A stretch of 64,000 nt of DNA from a virus. The position numbers and the translations under genes were made by a program. The notes beneath the pieces are model-generated. The model had not been told where the DNA came from, searched no databases, and was given only the letters and a program-made list of their open reading frames with translations. The stretch's first letter is position 1, and every line of letters begins with the position of its first letter. Where the stretch lies: IMG/VR virus record IMGVR_UViG_3300028553_000013, positions 1 through 64,000 of that record. One strand, written 5' to 3'. Positions 35,489 to 44,104 of the stretch are shown here, in pieces.

Positions 35489-36688
35489 ATGGTAAGTCCT
35501 ACAATCAAGTTTAAAAGATCAGCTGTGTCTGGGAAAATTCCCACGACATCGCAATTGGATCTTGGAGAATTATCAATCAATACATTTGGTGGTAAAATTT
35601 ATATTAAACAAGACCAATCATCAGTTGGAGTTGGTACAACAGTTGTTGTTGTTAATCCTTGGAATGTTGGTACAGGAACAAATACATATAATACTTTCTT
35701 TACTGCTGGTAATGTTGGTATAGGTTCTACATTACCAACATCAAAACTAGATGTTGTAGGAGATGTTAAATTTAGCGGTGTTGTTACTGCAACAACTTTT
35801 ATTGGTAAACTAACTGGAGATATTACTGGTAATATCAACTCATCAGGCGTTTCTACAGCAACATATTTAAAAGGAACAAACGTAAATGTTACTGGATTAG
35901 TCACTGCAACTACTTTTTATGGTAGCATTTATTCAACAGGAATATCAACAATTTCTGGGTTTAAGTTTCCTTCATCTGATGGAACTTCTGGTCAGTTTTT
36001 AAAAACTGACGGATTTGGAAATTTATCATTTGCCACCGCTTCTGGTGGATCCGAAAGTGTTGGTTCTGCTACAACAATTTCGGATGACTATATTACTGCA
36101 ACGCAAGGACAAACAGTTTTTACGTGCAGTCAAAACTTTACTGGAAAATCTGTTCAAGTTTTTCTTAATGGCATAAAACTTAGAACAACTACAGATTTCA
36201 CAATAACTGCACCATCAACTGTTACGCTAGTTAGTGGTGCAACTGCTAATGATCGTGTCAATATTATAGTTTCCTTTGGAAATACTTTAGAAGAACAGAT
36301 ATTTACTGCAACGCAAGGACAAATAATAATTAATCCAAGCGGATCTTTTGCATCTGCTTCAAACATCAAAGTATATGTCAATGGTATCAAGTTACGAAAG
36401 ACTATAGATTATGGAGCATCTTCATCTGTTGCATTTATAATTCCAACAACCGCTGGAGATGAAGTTGACTTGGTTTGCGATACTGCTGAAGATTATTTCA
36501 CATCAATTCAAGGACAAACAGTATTTACCCCAACAAGTGCTGATATTACTTCAAGCAATCTTCAAGTATTTTTAAATGGTTTTAGATTAGAAAACACACA
36601 AGATTATACAATTGGATCCCCTGCTATTAACCTTGTTTCTGCATTGACAGATGGAGATGAAGTTGATGTCGTTATTACAAGAACATAA
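35489..36688 (+). CDS. Tail-fibre-like structural protein, 399 aa
   Basis: The N-terminus MVSPTIKFKRSAVSGKIPTTSQLDLGELSINTFGGKIYIK is the common cyanophage fibre/virion module. Residues 75-160 contain fibre motifs (GNVGIGSTLPTSKLDVVGDV, TATTFIGKLTGDITGNINSSG). Residues ~200-399 hold three tandem ~65-aa domains, each with a 'TATQGQTVF...VQVFLNGIKLR...DYT...GDEVDVV' pattern; a single copy occurs in the 873-aa fibre. Probably a secondary or short fibre. A terminator precedes it and gp13 follows. Confidence 0.75.
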   Translation: MVSPTIKFKRSAVSGKIPTTSQLDLGELSINTFGGKIYIKQDQSSVGVGTTVVVVNPWNVGTGTNTYNTFFTAGNVGIGSTLPTSKLDVVGDVKFSGVVTATTFIGKLTGDITGNINSSGVSTATYLKGTNVNVTGLVTATTFYGSIYSTGISTISGFKFPSSDGTSGQFLKTDGFGNLSFATASGGSESVGSATTISDDYITATQGQTVFTCSQNFTGKSVQVFLNGIKLRTTTDFTITAPSTVTLVSGATANDRVNIIVSFGNTLEEQIFTATQGQIIINPSGSFASASNIKVYVNGIKLRKTIDYGASSSVAFIIPTTAGDEVDLVCDTAEDYFTSIQGQTVFTPTSADITSSNLQVFLNGFRLENTQDYTIGSPAINLVSALTDGDEVDVVITRT

Positions 36689-36713
36689 TAAATAGAAAAA
36701 AGTAGATATATCA

Positions 36714-37559
36714 ATGGCAAACCCTGCTTCTAGACAGGAATTAGTAAACTACGCAAAAAGACAACTTGGGTATCCTGTATTAGAGATTAATCTTGCCGAT
36801 GAGCAAATTGAAGATTTGATTGATGATGCTATTCAAATTTATCAAAATCGACATATGGATGGTGTCGAATTGATGTATTTGAAATTTAAAATTACTCAAA
36901 ATTTTATCGATTCAATTCAAGCAAGAGGATCAAATAAATCAATAGGAATTACTACATCAACAGGGACATCAAATATAACTGGCATAGGAACAACTACATT
37001 CTCCTTTGAAGAAAATCAAAACTTTATTCAAGTTCCAGATGCAGTTATTGGAATTGAAAAAGTTTGGAAATTAGATAATCGTGCAATTAGCACGAATATG
37101 TTTAGTGTAAACTATCAATTATTTTTGAATGATATTTATTGGTTTAGTTCTACTGAACTATTGAACTATACTATGACAAAAAGATATTTGGAAGATATAG
37201 ATTTTATTCTACATCCAGATAAACAAATTAGGTTCAATAGAAGACAGAATAGATTATACCTAGACACAGATTATTCTAGTATGAAGGTTGATGATTATAT
37301 TATTATTCAATGCTATAGAGTTCTAAATCCAAATGAATTTACAAAAGTTTATAATGATCCATTTTTGAAGAAGTACTTTACTGCTTTGATGAAAAGACAA
37401 TGGGGGCAAAACCTAATCAAGTTTAGGGGAGTAAAACTTCCAGGTGGAATTGAGTTGAATGGTCGTGAAATTTATGAAGATGCCTTAGGAGAATTAGAAA
37501 AACTAGAAGAAAGAATGACTTATGATTATGAACTTCCTCCATTAGATATGATCGGATAA
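36714..37559 (+). CDS. 13: gp13-like neck protein, 281 aa
   Basis: T4 gp13 joins the filled head to the tail. The N-terminal helix pattern (ASRQELVNYAKRQLGYPVLEINLADEQIEDLIDDAIQIYQNRH) is the conserved gp13 signature of T4-like phages. The C-terminus WGQNLIKFRGVKLPGGIELNGREIYEDA is also typical. Length is near T4 (309 aa). AATAAATA at 36687-36694 may be a weak late promoter. It overlaps gp14 by one base. Confidence 0.9.
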   Translation: MANPASRQELVNYAKRQLGYPVLEINLADEQIEDLIDDAIQIYQNRHMDGVELMYLKFKITQNFIDSIQARGSNKSIGITTSTGTSNITGIGTTTFSFEENQNFIQVPDAVIGIEKVWKLDNRAISTNMFSVNYQLFLNDIYWFSSTELLNYTMTKRYLEDIDFILHPDKQIRFNRRQNRLYLDTDYSSMKVDDYIIIQCYRVLNPNEFTKVYNDPFLKKYFTALMKRQWGQNLIKFRGVKLPGGIELNGREIYEDALGELEKLEERMTYDYELPPLDMIG

Positions 37560-38941
37560 TGCTTAATCCATTTTTTACGCAAGGAACTAAATCAGAACAA
37601 ACTCTTGTGCAAGAGTTGATGGATGAGCACATCAAAATTCATGGTATTGAATTTATTTACTTACCAAGAATTTTTGTAAATACCAAATCTATAATGCGTG
37701 AAGTTTCGACTTCAAAGTTTAATAAATCTTTTCCTATTGAAGGATATGTTCAGAGTTATGAAGGATTTGGTGATCCTGGAAGCATTTTAACAAAATTTGG
37801 TGTTAGAACAACTGCAGAAATGCAAATTGTTATTTCACAAAGAAGGTTTGAAGATAGCATTACTCCATTGCTAGAAAATGTAACTAATTTACCAAATAAT
37901 CCATCTAGACCATTAGAAGGAGATTTATTATACTTCCCATTATCAGATACTCTTTTTGAAATCAAATTTGTTGATAATGATCAACCAGCATTTTTTCAAT
38001 TACAAAAAAATTACACATACCTTTTGAAGTGTGAAGCATTTGAATATGAAGATGAAATTATAGATACTCAAATTACTGAAATTGATAATGAATTTGGATC
38101 GTTTGGATATAATGCAATTCTTACTTTTGTTGGTATTGGATCAACTGCTGCTGCATTTACATCTCTAGTTAATGGTGGCGTTCATACGATTAATATCCTT
38201 AATGAAGGAACGGGATATACTGCAGATCCCACAGTTAGAATTGCTCCTCCAGGTATAGGTAGAACAGCGCAAGCAGTTGCAATTACTACAGAAAATAGTA
38301 GTGGTACAAGATCACTACAAGCGATTTATGTTACAAATACTGGATATGGATATACAACAATACCAAAAGTTCAAATTATTTCTACAGATGGAAATGGAAC
38401 TGGTGCGGTTGCGGTAGTTGGAATTGGAACGACTGGTTCTGTTGGCGTCGTAACAATAACTACTAGTGGTAAAAACTATGTCTTACCACCAACAATTACA
38501 TTTACTAATGCACCTTCTGGTGGAGTTACCGCTATTGGAACTGCAGTTCTTAATACGCAAAATAATCTATCAGCAATCAGAATTATTAATGCGGGTTATG
38601 GATATACGCAAGTACCCACAATTACAGTATCTGCTGCAGGAACTATTGGTGTGGGAACATATATGTTTGGAGATATTATAAGGGGAGTTTCTACTGGTAC
38701 AACTGCAATTACAGCATCTTGGGATAAACCAACTCTAACAATGAGAGCACGTAGTTTGACTGGTAAATTTGCTCCAGGTGAAATGATCATTGGTGCAGGA
38801 ACTACATTTGGTAGTGTTGCGTACATCCTAAATACAATCAACTATGATGATGACGATCCATTTGAGCAAAATCAAGAAATTCAATCCGCAGCAAGTACAA
38901 TTCTTGATTTCTCTGAAAACAATCCATTTGGTGAGATATAA
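37559..38941 (+). CDS. 14: gp14-like neck protein with Gly-Tyr repeat insertion, 460 aa
   Basis: The first ~200 residues match gp14 (FTQGTKSEQTLVQELMDEHIKIHGIEFIYLPR, FGVRTTAEMQIVISQRRFE, EGDLLYFPL). T4 gp14 is only about 256 aa. Here residues ~205-380 are an insertion of four to five repeats (HTINILNEGTGYTADPTVRI, QAIYVTNTGYGYTTIPKVQI, VTITTSGKNYVLPPTITF, AIRIINAGYGYTQVPTITV). The C-terminus (DDDPFEQNQEIQSAASTILDFSENNPFGE) is the conserved gp14 tail. Directly joined to gp13. Confidence 0.9.
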   Translation: MLNPFFTQGTKSEQTLVQELMDEHIKIHGIEFIYLPRIFVNTKSIMREVSTSKFNKSFPIEGYVQSYEGFGDPGSILTKFGVRTTAEMQIVISQRRFEDSITPLLENVTNLPNNPSRPLEGDLLYFPLSDTLFEIKFVDNDQPAFFQLQKNYTYLLKCEAFEYEDEIIDTQITEIDNEFGSFGYNAILTFVGIGSTAAAFTSLVNGGVHTINILNEGTGYTADPTVRIAPPGIGRTAQAVAITTENSSGTRSLQAIYVTNTGYGYTTIPKVQIISTDGNGTGAVAVVGIGTTGSVGVVTITTSGKNYVLPPTITFTNAPSGGVTAIGTAVLNTQNNLSAIRIINAGYGYTQVPTITVSAAGTIGVGTYMFGDIIRGVSTGTTAITASWDKPTLTMRARSLTGKFAPGEMIIGAGTTFGSVAYILNTINYDDDDPFEQNQEIQSAASTILDFSENNPFGEI

Positions 38942-38944
38942 TAA

Positions 38945-39985
38945 ATGTTAGGAGCATATTTCTATCACGAAATTATTAAAAAGACAGTTATTGCTTTTGG
39001 AACACTGTTCAATAATATTGAAATTAAACACAAAGCAGATGACACAGATCAAACGCTGAGTATTATCAAAGTTCCAATTGCTTATGGACCAATTCAAAAA
39101 TTCTTAGCAAGAGTTGAACAGCAACCAAACTTTGATAGAACTGTTGCTATTACATTACCAAGATTAGCATTTGAAATTATATCATATCGTTATGATCCTT
39201 CTAGAAAGGCATCTCCAATAACAAAATTTTGTGGAGTAGAGAATAATAAAATTAAAAAAGTATTCATGCCTGTTCCATATGATATTGGATTTAGGTTGAG
39301 TTTTGCATCTAAACTGCAAGATGATGCTCTACAAATTTTAGAGCAAATTCTACCATTCTTTCAACCATCATTTTCAGTTTCAGTAAAACTAATTGATGAA
39401 ATTAACGAAGTAAGAGATATTCCATTTACATTAAATAATATTTCATTTAAAGATGAATATGAAGGATCTTTTGATAAAAGAAGATTTATTCAGTATGATT
39501 TAGATTTTACTGCAAAGACATATTTCTATAGCGAATTACCAACTGACGAAAGTGGTGGTATCATCAAACGAGTTCAGATTGATTATGCTTCTGCAATTAG
39601 AGCACCAAGAGAAATTAGATATGTTGCAACTCCTGCTGCAACAAAAGATTATACTAATGATCAAACAACTGCATTGACAGCAACACTAGAAACTTCTAAG
39701 ACATTAATGAAGGTTACAAGTTCTGCTTCATTAGAAGTTAGAAAATATATTCAAGTCAATGAAGAGGTAATGCGAATTGAAGAGATTGATGGAACAAACA
39801 TTATTGTATCCAGAGGACAATATGGTTCATCAATTCAAGAACATTACATTGGTGATAAAGTTGATCGCATTACAATTAATGATGACGCTTTGATTGATAT
39901 TGATGATGACTTTGGTTTTAATGAAACTAGAACATTCTTCCAAGATTTTAAGTCATTTAGTTCAAGTCAAGGAAATGATGTATAA
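38945..39985 (+). CDS. 15: gp15-like tail completion/sheath terminator, 346 aa
   Basis: gp15 caps the contractile tail and binds the neck. The signature is YFYHEIIKKTVIAFGTLFNNIEIKHK, with VPIAYGPIQKFLARVEQ, LPRLAFEIISYRYDPSRKAS and PVPYDIGFRLSFASKLQDDALQILEQILPFF. T4 gp15 is about 270 aa; the extra C-terminal ~80 residues include a 'VSRGQYGSSIQEHYIGDKVDRI' module of the kind seen in the baseplate giants. Starts 3 bp after gp14. Confidence 0.92.
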   Translation: MLGAYFYHEIIKKTVIAFGTLFNNIEIKHKADDTDQTLSIIKVPIAYGPIQKFLARVEQQPNFDRTVAITLPRLAFEIISYRYDPSRKASPITKFCGVENNKIKKVFMPVPYDIGFRLSFASKLQDDALQILEQILPFFQPSFSVSVKLIDEINEVRDIPFTLNNISFKDEYEGSFDKRRFIQYDLDFTAKTYFYSELPTDESGGIIKRVQIDYASAIRAPREIRYVATPAATKDYTNDQTTALTATLETSKTLMKVTSSASLEVRKYIQVNEEVMRIEEIDGTNIIVSRGQYGSSIQEHYIGDKVDRITINDDALIDIDDDFGFNETRTFFQDFKSFSSSQGNDV

Positions 39986-39988
39986 TTT

Positions 39989-40396
39989 ATGGAAAAATCT
40001 TTCGATGCTATTGATAAGGCGCTTGACATAAAAGCGGAGATAGTGGAGACTGTTAAAGAAAAACCACCAGTAGAAACTCCTGATGATCCACAAAAAGATT
40101 ATGAATATAGTAGAAAACAATTATATACTCTTATTGAAAAAGGTCAAGAAGCAGTTAATGGAATACTTGAATTAGCTCAAGATAGTCAACACCCAAGGGC
40201 ATTTGAAGTTGCAGGACAATTGATCAAGTCTGTTGGTGACGTAACGGACAAGTTGCTTGAACTTCAAAAGAAAATGAAAGATATTGAAAAACCACAAAGT
40301 AATGGTCCAAAAACAGTTAATAATGCACTCTTTATTGGATCAACTGCAGATCTTCAAAAGATGTTAAAGCAAGGGTTTCTAAATAATGATAAGTAA
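39989..40396 (+). CDS. 16: Terminase small subunit (gp16-like), 135 aa
   Basis: Small terminase recognises DNA and regulates the packaging motor gp17. The sequence is helical, with KDYEYSRKQLYTLIEKGQEAVNGILELAQDSQHPRAFEVAGQLIKSVGDVTDKLLELQKK, the central coiled-coil of the T4 gp16 family. T4 gp16 is 164 aa. It starts 3 bp after gp15. gp17 does not follow directly; two other genes intervene. Confidence 0.9.
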   Translation: MEKSFDAIDKALDIKAEIVETVKEKPPVETPDDPQKDYEYSRKQLYTLIEKGQEAVNGILELAQDSQHPRAFEVAGQLIKSVGDVTDKLLELQKKMKDIEKPQSNGPKTVNNALFIGSTADLQKMLKQGFLNNDK

Positions 40397-40411
40397 TACT
40401 TAGTTTTTATT

Positions 40412-41926
40412 GTGAAGGATCACGAAGTTTCAATGGCGAGTAGTCAACTTGACAATGCTATTGCCAATGCTAAAAAACTAAAATCAAAACTTGGCAAGAA
40501 AGAAAAAGATATTCCTGCTTGGATTCAAGCAAAGATTACTGACACTGATCATAATATGGATGCTGCTGCAGCATACTCAGTTAAAGAAGATTTGAGAAAG
40601 TGGTTTGGAACGGGTGGTGAGGGTGGAGTAGGTGGTGGTGGATGGGATAAATATAATACAAAAGGTGAAAGAATTGGTAAATGTGCTCGTGAACCTGGTG
40701 AACCAAAACCAAAATGTTTGTCTAAAGAAAAAGCATCTCAAATGGGTAAAAATGAGATTGCTACAGCAGTCAAAAGAAAACGTAAAGAAGATCCAGTAGC
40801 AGACCGTTCAGGAAAAGGAGGAAAACCAATCATGTCATCTAACAAAATTGATGAGCAATCGGAGCAAGAATATCAAAAATTTGATCGTAGAGTAAATACT
40901 GCAATGTCAGCAAAAACTCCAGATTTAAAAATCAAATTATTAAAACTTGCTGGACAATCACATCCGGTCAAAACTGCAGAAGAGTTTATGGAAGCTTGTT
41001 GGAAAGGATATAAACAAGTTGGATTAAAGAAGAAAGGAACAAGAACAGTTCCTAACTGTGTCCCTGAAGAAACAGAACTTGATGAAATGATTGCACTTGC
41101 TGCTCCAATTGTAAGGGGAATTTCAGCAATATCAAGAATTGCACAAGGTGTTGCAAAGGCAGGACAAGCAGTAAAATCTGGTATTGGAGTAGTTAAAACA
41201 GGAGTTCAGGCAGCAGGACAAACAGTAAAATCTGGTGTTGATACAGTTAAAACAGGAGTTCAGGATGTTATTAAAAACGTTCCGGGTGAAACAAATAAAC
41301 AACCGTTTAATACAAAAAAACCAGGAGAACCAGAATGGAAAAAGGGACTAAAGAAATCTGGTGAAACTGCAAAGTCTGCAGTAAAAACTACAGTGAGTGG
41401 TTTTACTTCAATGTATGAACCAAGAGAAGAATATATTATGGAAAAAAATGTTCCGACCAATCCTTCTCTATGGTCTAAAGCAAAATCCCAGGCAAGAGCA
41501 AAATTTGATGTATATCCATCCGCTTATGCTAATGGATGGGCTGCCAAATGGTATAAATCCAAAGGTGGTGGATGGAAGACCTCTACAAAGGAAAGTTATG
41601 ACACACAACAATTACTTTCTTTTAGTGATTTTAGGCAGATCAGTAATGATAGCATCGGCAATGAGGAAGAAAAATTAAACGAAGTTGCTGCTTGGCAACG
41701 TAAAGAAGGAAAAAATCAAAAAGGTGGTCTCAATGAAAAAGGTCGTAAATCATACGAACGTGAGAATCCTGGTAGTGATTTGAAAGCACCTCAACCAGAA
41801 GGTGGTTCACGTAGAAATTCTTTTTGTGCCAGAATGAAAGGTTTAAAGAAAAAACTTACTAGCAAGAAAACAGCAAACGACCCCAATAGCAGAGTGAATA
41901 AAAGTTTGAGAGCCTGGAACTGTTAG
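40412..41926 (+). CDS. DUF5872/DUF6321-like protein between terminase subunits, 504 aa
   Basis: Begins at GTG 40412 with MKDHEVSMASSQLDNA; I keep this start because the KDHEVSMA leader recurs in other marine phage proteins to my memory. Near residues 66-135 is a Gly-rich basic domain (GGGWDKYNTKGERIGKCA, KPKCLSKEKASQMG, KRKRKEDPVADRSGKGGK) of DUF5872 type. A similar WSKAKSQARAKFDVYPSAYANGW segment is near 352. The C-terminus (AWQRKEGKNQKGGLNEKG, SRRNSFCARMKGLKKKL, SLRAWNC) resembles DUF6321. Highly basic, so probably DNA- or RNA-binding and possibly packaged. Domain numbers are from memory. Confidence 0.65.
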   Translation: MKDHEVSMASSQLDNAIANAKKLKSKLGKKEKDIPAWIQAKITDTDHNMDAAAAYSVKEDLRKWFGTGGEGGVGGGGWDKYNTKGERIGKCAREPGEPKPKCLSKEKASQMGKNEIATAVKRKRKEDPVADRSGKGGKPIMSSNKIDEQSEQEYQKFDRRVNTAMSAKTPDLKIKLLKLAGQSHPVKTAEEFMEACWKGYKQVGLKKKGTRTVPNCVPEETELDEMIALAAPIVRGISAISRIAQGVAKAGQAVKSGIGVVKTGVQAAGQTVKSGVDTVKTGVQDVIKNVPGETNKQPFNTKKPGEPEWKKGLKKSGETAKSAVKTTVSGFTSMYEPREEYIMEKNVPTNPSLWSKAKSQARAKFDVYPSAYANGWAAKWYKSKGGGWKTSTKESYDTQQLLSFSDFRQISNDSIGNEEEKLNEVAAWQRKEGKNQKGGLNEKGRKSYERENPGSDLKAPQPEGGSRRNSFCARMKGLKKKLTSKKTANDPNSRVNKSLRAWNC

Positions 41927-41970
41927 TTTTCATACCTTTTCATTAATAAAACAAAATAAAATGGTATAAA

Positions 41971-42387
41971 GTGTTGGAAAAAATTTGCACTAGATGTAAG
42001 AATTTAAAACCAAGAACATCCGAATACTTCCCACTTCATAATAAATGTAAAGATGGTTTAGATAGTTGGTGTAGAGTTTGTAGAGCTACATATAGAAGTG
42101 AAATAAACTGGGGTAAGTTTAGGGGGCAACTTACAGACGATGAGGTGCGAAAATTAAAACAACAAACCAAATGCAATATATGTGGTAAAGAAGACACTGG
42201 TGGTACTAAAAACAATAAGCATGTTGGTAAAACAAAATCTTTAGTTATGGATCATGACCACAATACAGGAAAATTTAGAGGAATGCTTTGCAATCACTGT
42301 AACAGAGGATTAGGTAATTTTTTCGATGATGTAAATATTTTGGAGAAATCTATTTCTTATTTAAAAATGGAACTACTAATACAATAG
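41971..42387 (+). CDS. Endonuclease VII-type HNH nuclease, 138 aa
   Basis: The recombination endonuclease VII fold is indicated by Cys pairs C68/C71 and C107/C110, VMDHDHNTGKFRG at 93-103 with the catalytic DHDH, and LCNHCNRGLGNF. An additional N-terminal zinc ribbon uses C6, C9, C34, C37. T4 endoVII (gp49) resolves DNA junctions at packaging, so placement beside gp17 is suggestive; a free-standing homing nuclease is equally possible. The start is GTG at 41971 (TTG next codon also possible). It ends 9 bp before gp17. Confidence 0.8.
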   Translation: MLEKICTRCKNLKPRTSEYFPLHNKCKDGLDSWCRVCRATYRSEINWGKFRGQLTDDEVRKLKQQTKCNICGKEDTGGTKNNKHVGKTKSLVMDHDHNTGKFRGMLCNHCNRGLGNFFDDVNILEKSISYLKMELLIQ

Positions 42388-42396
42388 AGATATATT

Positions 42397-44046
42397 ATGG
42401 CAGCTGATATCTATCTTGGTAATCCCAATTTAAAAAAAGCAAATACTGCAATTGAATTTACTGAAGAGCAAATTCTTGAGTTTCTTAGATGTAAACAAGA
42501 TCCAGTATATTTTGCTAGAAATTATATTAAAATTGTTTCTCTTGATCATGGTCTAGTTCCTTTTGAGATGTATCCTTTCCAAGAGAAACTTATTAGGAAC
42601 TTCCATGCTCACCGTTTCAATATTTGTAAGATGCCTCGTCAGACAGGTAAATCTACAACTTGTGTTTCTTATCTTCTACATTATGCTGTCTTCAATGATA
42701 ATGTAAACATTGCAATTCTAGCAAACAAAGCATCTACTGCTGGTGATTTACTAAGTAGACTTCAACTTGCTTATGAAAATCTTCCAAAATGGATGCAACA
42801 AGGTATTATTGCCTGGAACAAACGATCTATGGAGTTAGAAAATGGTTCAAAAATTATTGCTGCTTCTACTTCTGCCTCTGCTGTTCGTGGGGGATCTTAC
42901 AATATTATATTTTTGGACGAATTTGCGTTCATTCCTAACCATATTGCTGACGAGTTCTTCGCTTCTGTCTATCCTACTATTTCATCTGGTCAATCTACAA
43001 AGGTAATTATTGTTTCTACCCCTCACGGTATGAATCACTTTTATCGGTTGTGGCATGATTCCGAAAGAGAGCGAAATGAATATATTCCAATAGAAGTTCA
43101 TTGGTCAGAAGTTCCAGGTAGAGATACAAAATGGAAAGCATCTACAATTGCAAATACTTCAGAACAACAATTTAGGGTTGAATTTGAATGTGAATTTTTA
43201 GGATCAGTTGATACTTTGATTGCACCATCTAAACTAAAATCAATGGTTTATGATGATCCAGTAAAAACTAACGGAAGTCTGTATGTATATAATGAACCAG
43301 ATAAAATTCGAGATTATATTATTACTGTTGACGTTGCTCGTGGAGTATCAAAAGATTATTCAGCATTTATAGTATTTGATATTACTACGTTCCCATATAA
43401 AGTTGTAGCAAAATATAGAAATAATGAAATTAAACCAATGCTATTTCCATCAGTCATTGAAGAAGTAGCAAGAGCATATAATAATGCATACATTTTATGT
43501 GAAGTTAATGATATTGGAGATCAAGTTGCTTCAATTTTAAATTTTGATCTTGAATATGAAAATATATTAATGTGTTCTATGCGTGGACGTGCTGGACAAA
43601 TTGTTGGAACTGGATTTTCCGGAAAGAAAACTCAACTTGGAGTAAAGATGAGTTCGACTACAAAAAAAGTAGGATGTTCAAATCTAAAAACTTTAATTGA
43701 AGATAACAAACTTATTATAACAGATTATGAGACAATCAGTGAGTTAACTACATTCATTCAAAGAAAACAGTCATTTGAGGCTGAAGAAGGATGTAATGAT
43801 GATTTGGCAATGTGTCTTGTAATATTCTCATGGTTAGTTGCTCAAGAGTATTTTAAAGAAATGACGGATCAGGATATTCGTAAAAGAATTTATGAAGATC
43901 AAAGAAATCAAATTGAACAAGATATGGCACCATTTGGGTTTGTTAGTGATGGGTTAGATATTTTTGATAATGAAATTGATAAAAATGGTGATGTGTGGAA
44001 AGTTGATGAATATGGAGACAAATCTTACATGTGGGAGTATGAGTGA
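42397..44046 (+). CDS. 17: Terminase large subunit (gp17-like), 549 aa
   Basis: ATP-driven DNA packaging motor and headful nuclease. Walker A is MPRQTGKST (about 81-87), Walker B is IIFLDEFAF (170-175) with catalytic Glu, and motif III follows in VIIVSTPHGMNHF. The RNase-H-like nuclease domain has Asp in VDVARGVSKD (311-320), the ILCEVNDIGDQV acidic site, and NDDLAM near the C-terminus. Length is close to T4 gp17 (610). The sequence is ungapped despite the upstream inserted nuclease gene. Confidence 0.97.
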   Translation: MAADIYLGNPNLKKANTAIEFTEEQILEFLRCKQDPVYFARNYIKIVSLDHGLVPFEMYPFQEKLIRNFHAHRFNICKMPRQTGKSTTCVSYLLHYAVFNDNVNIAILANKASTAGDLLSRLQLAYENLPKWMQQGIIAWNKRSMELENGSKIIAASTSASAVRGGSYNIIFLDEFAFIPNHIADEFFASVYPTISSGQSTKVIIVSTPHGMNHFYRLWHDSERERNEYIPIEVHWSEVPGRDTKWKASTIANTSEQQFRVEFECEFLGSVDTLIAPSKLKSMVYDDPVKTNGSLYVYNEPDKIRDYIITVDVARGVSKDYSAFIVFDITTFPYKVVAKYRNNEIKPMLFPSVIEEVARAYNNAYILCEVNDIGDQVASILNFDLEYENILMCSMRGRAGQIVGTGFSGKKTQLGVKMSSTTKKVGCSNLKTLIEDNKLIITDYETISELTTFIQRKQSFEAEEGCNDDLAMCLVIFSWLVAQEYFKEMTDQDIRKRIYEDQRNQIEQDMAPFGFVSDGLDIFDNEIDKNGDVWKVDEYGDKSYMWEYE

Positions 44047-44057
44047 TTTTGAGAATT

Positions 44058-44065
44058 TATAAATA
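44058..44065 (+). promoter_or_regulatory. T4-type late promoter before gp18
   Basis: Perfect TATAAATA, 39 bp upstream of the gp18 ATG, in an AT-rich leader that also carries a GGGAG ribosome-binding-like stretch close to the start codon. Confidence 0.8.
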
Positions 44066-44104
44066 ATTTTAGATTAAAATTAGGGTTACTGTAGGGAGTA
44101 TAGA

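Noticed and set aside
41932-41967. Inverted repeat ATACC...GGTAT between the DUF5872-like gene and the HNH gene
   Set aside because: Short stem with a long AT loop and no T-tract; not strong enough to call a terminator.
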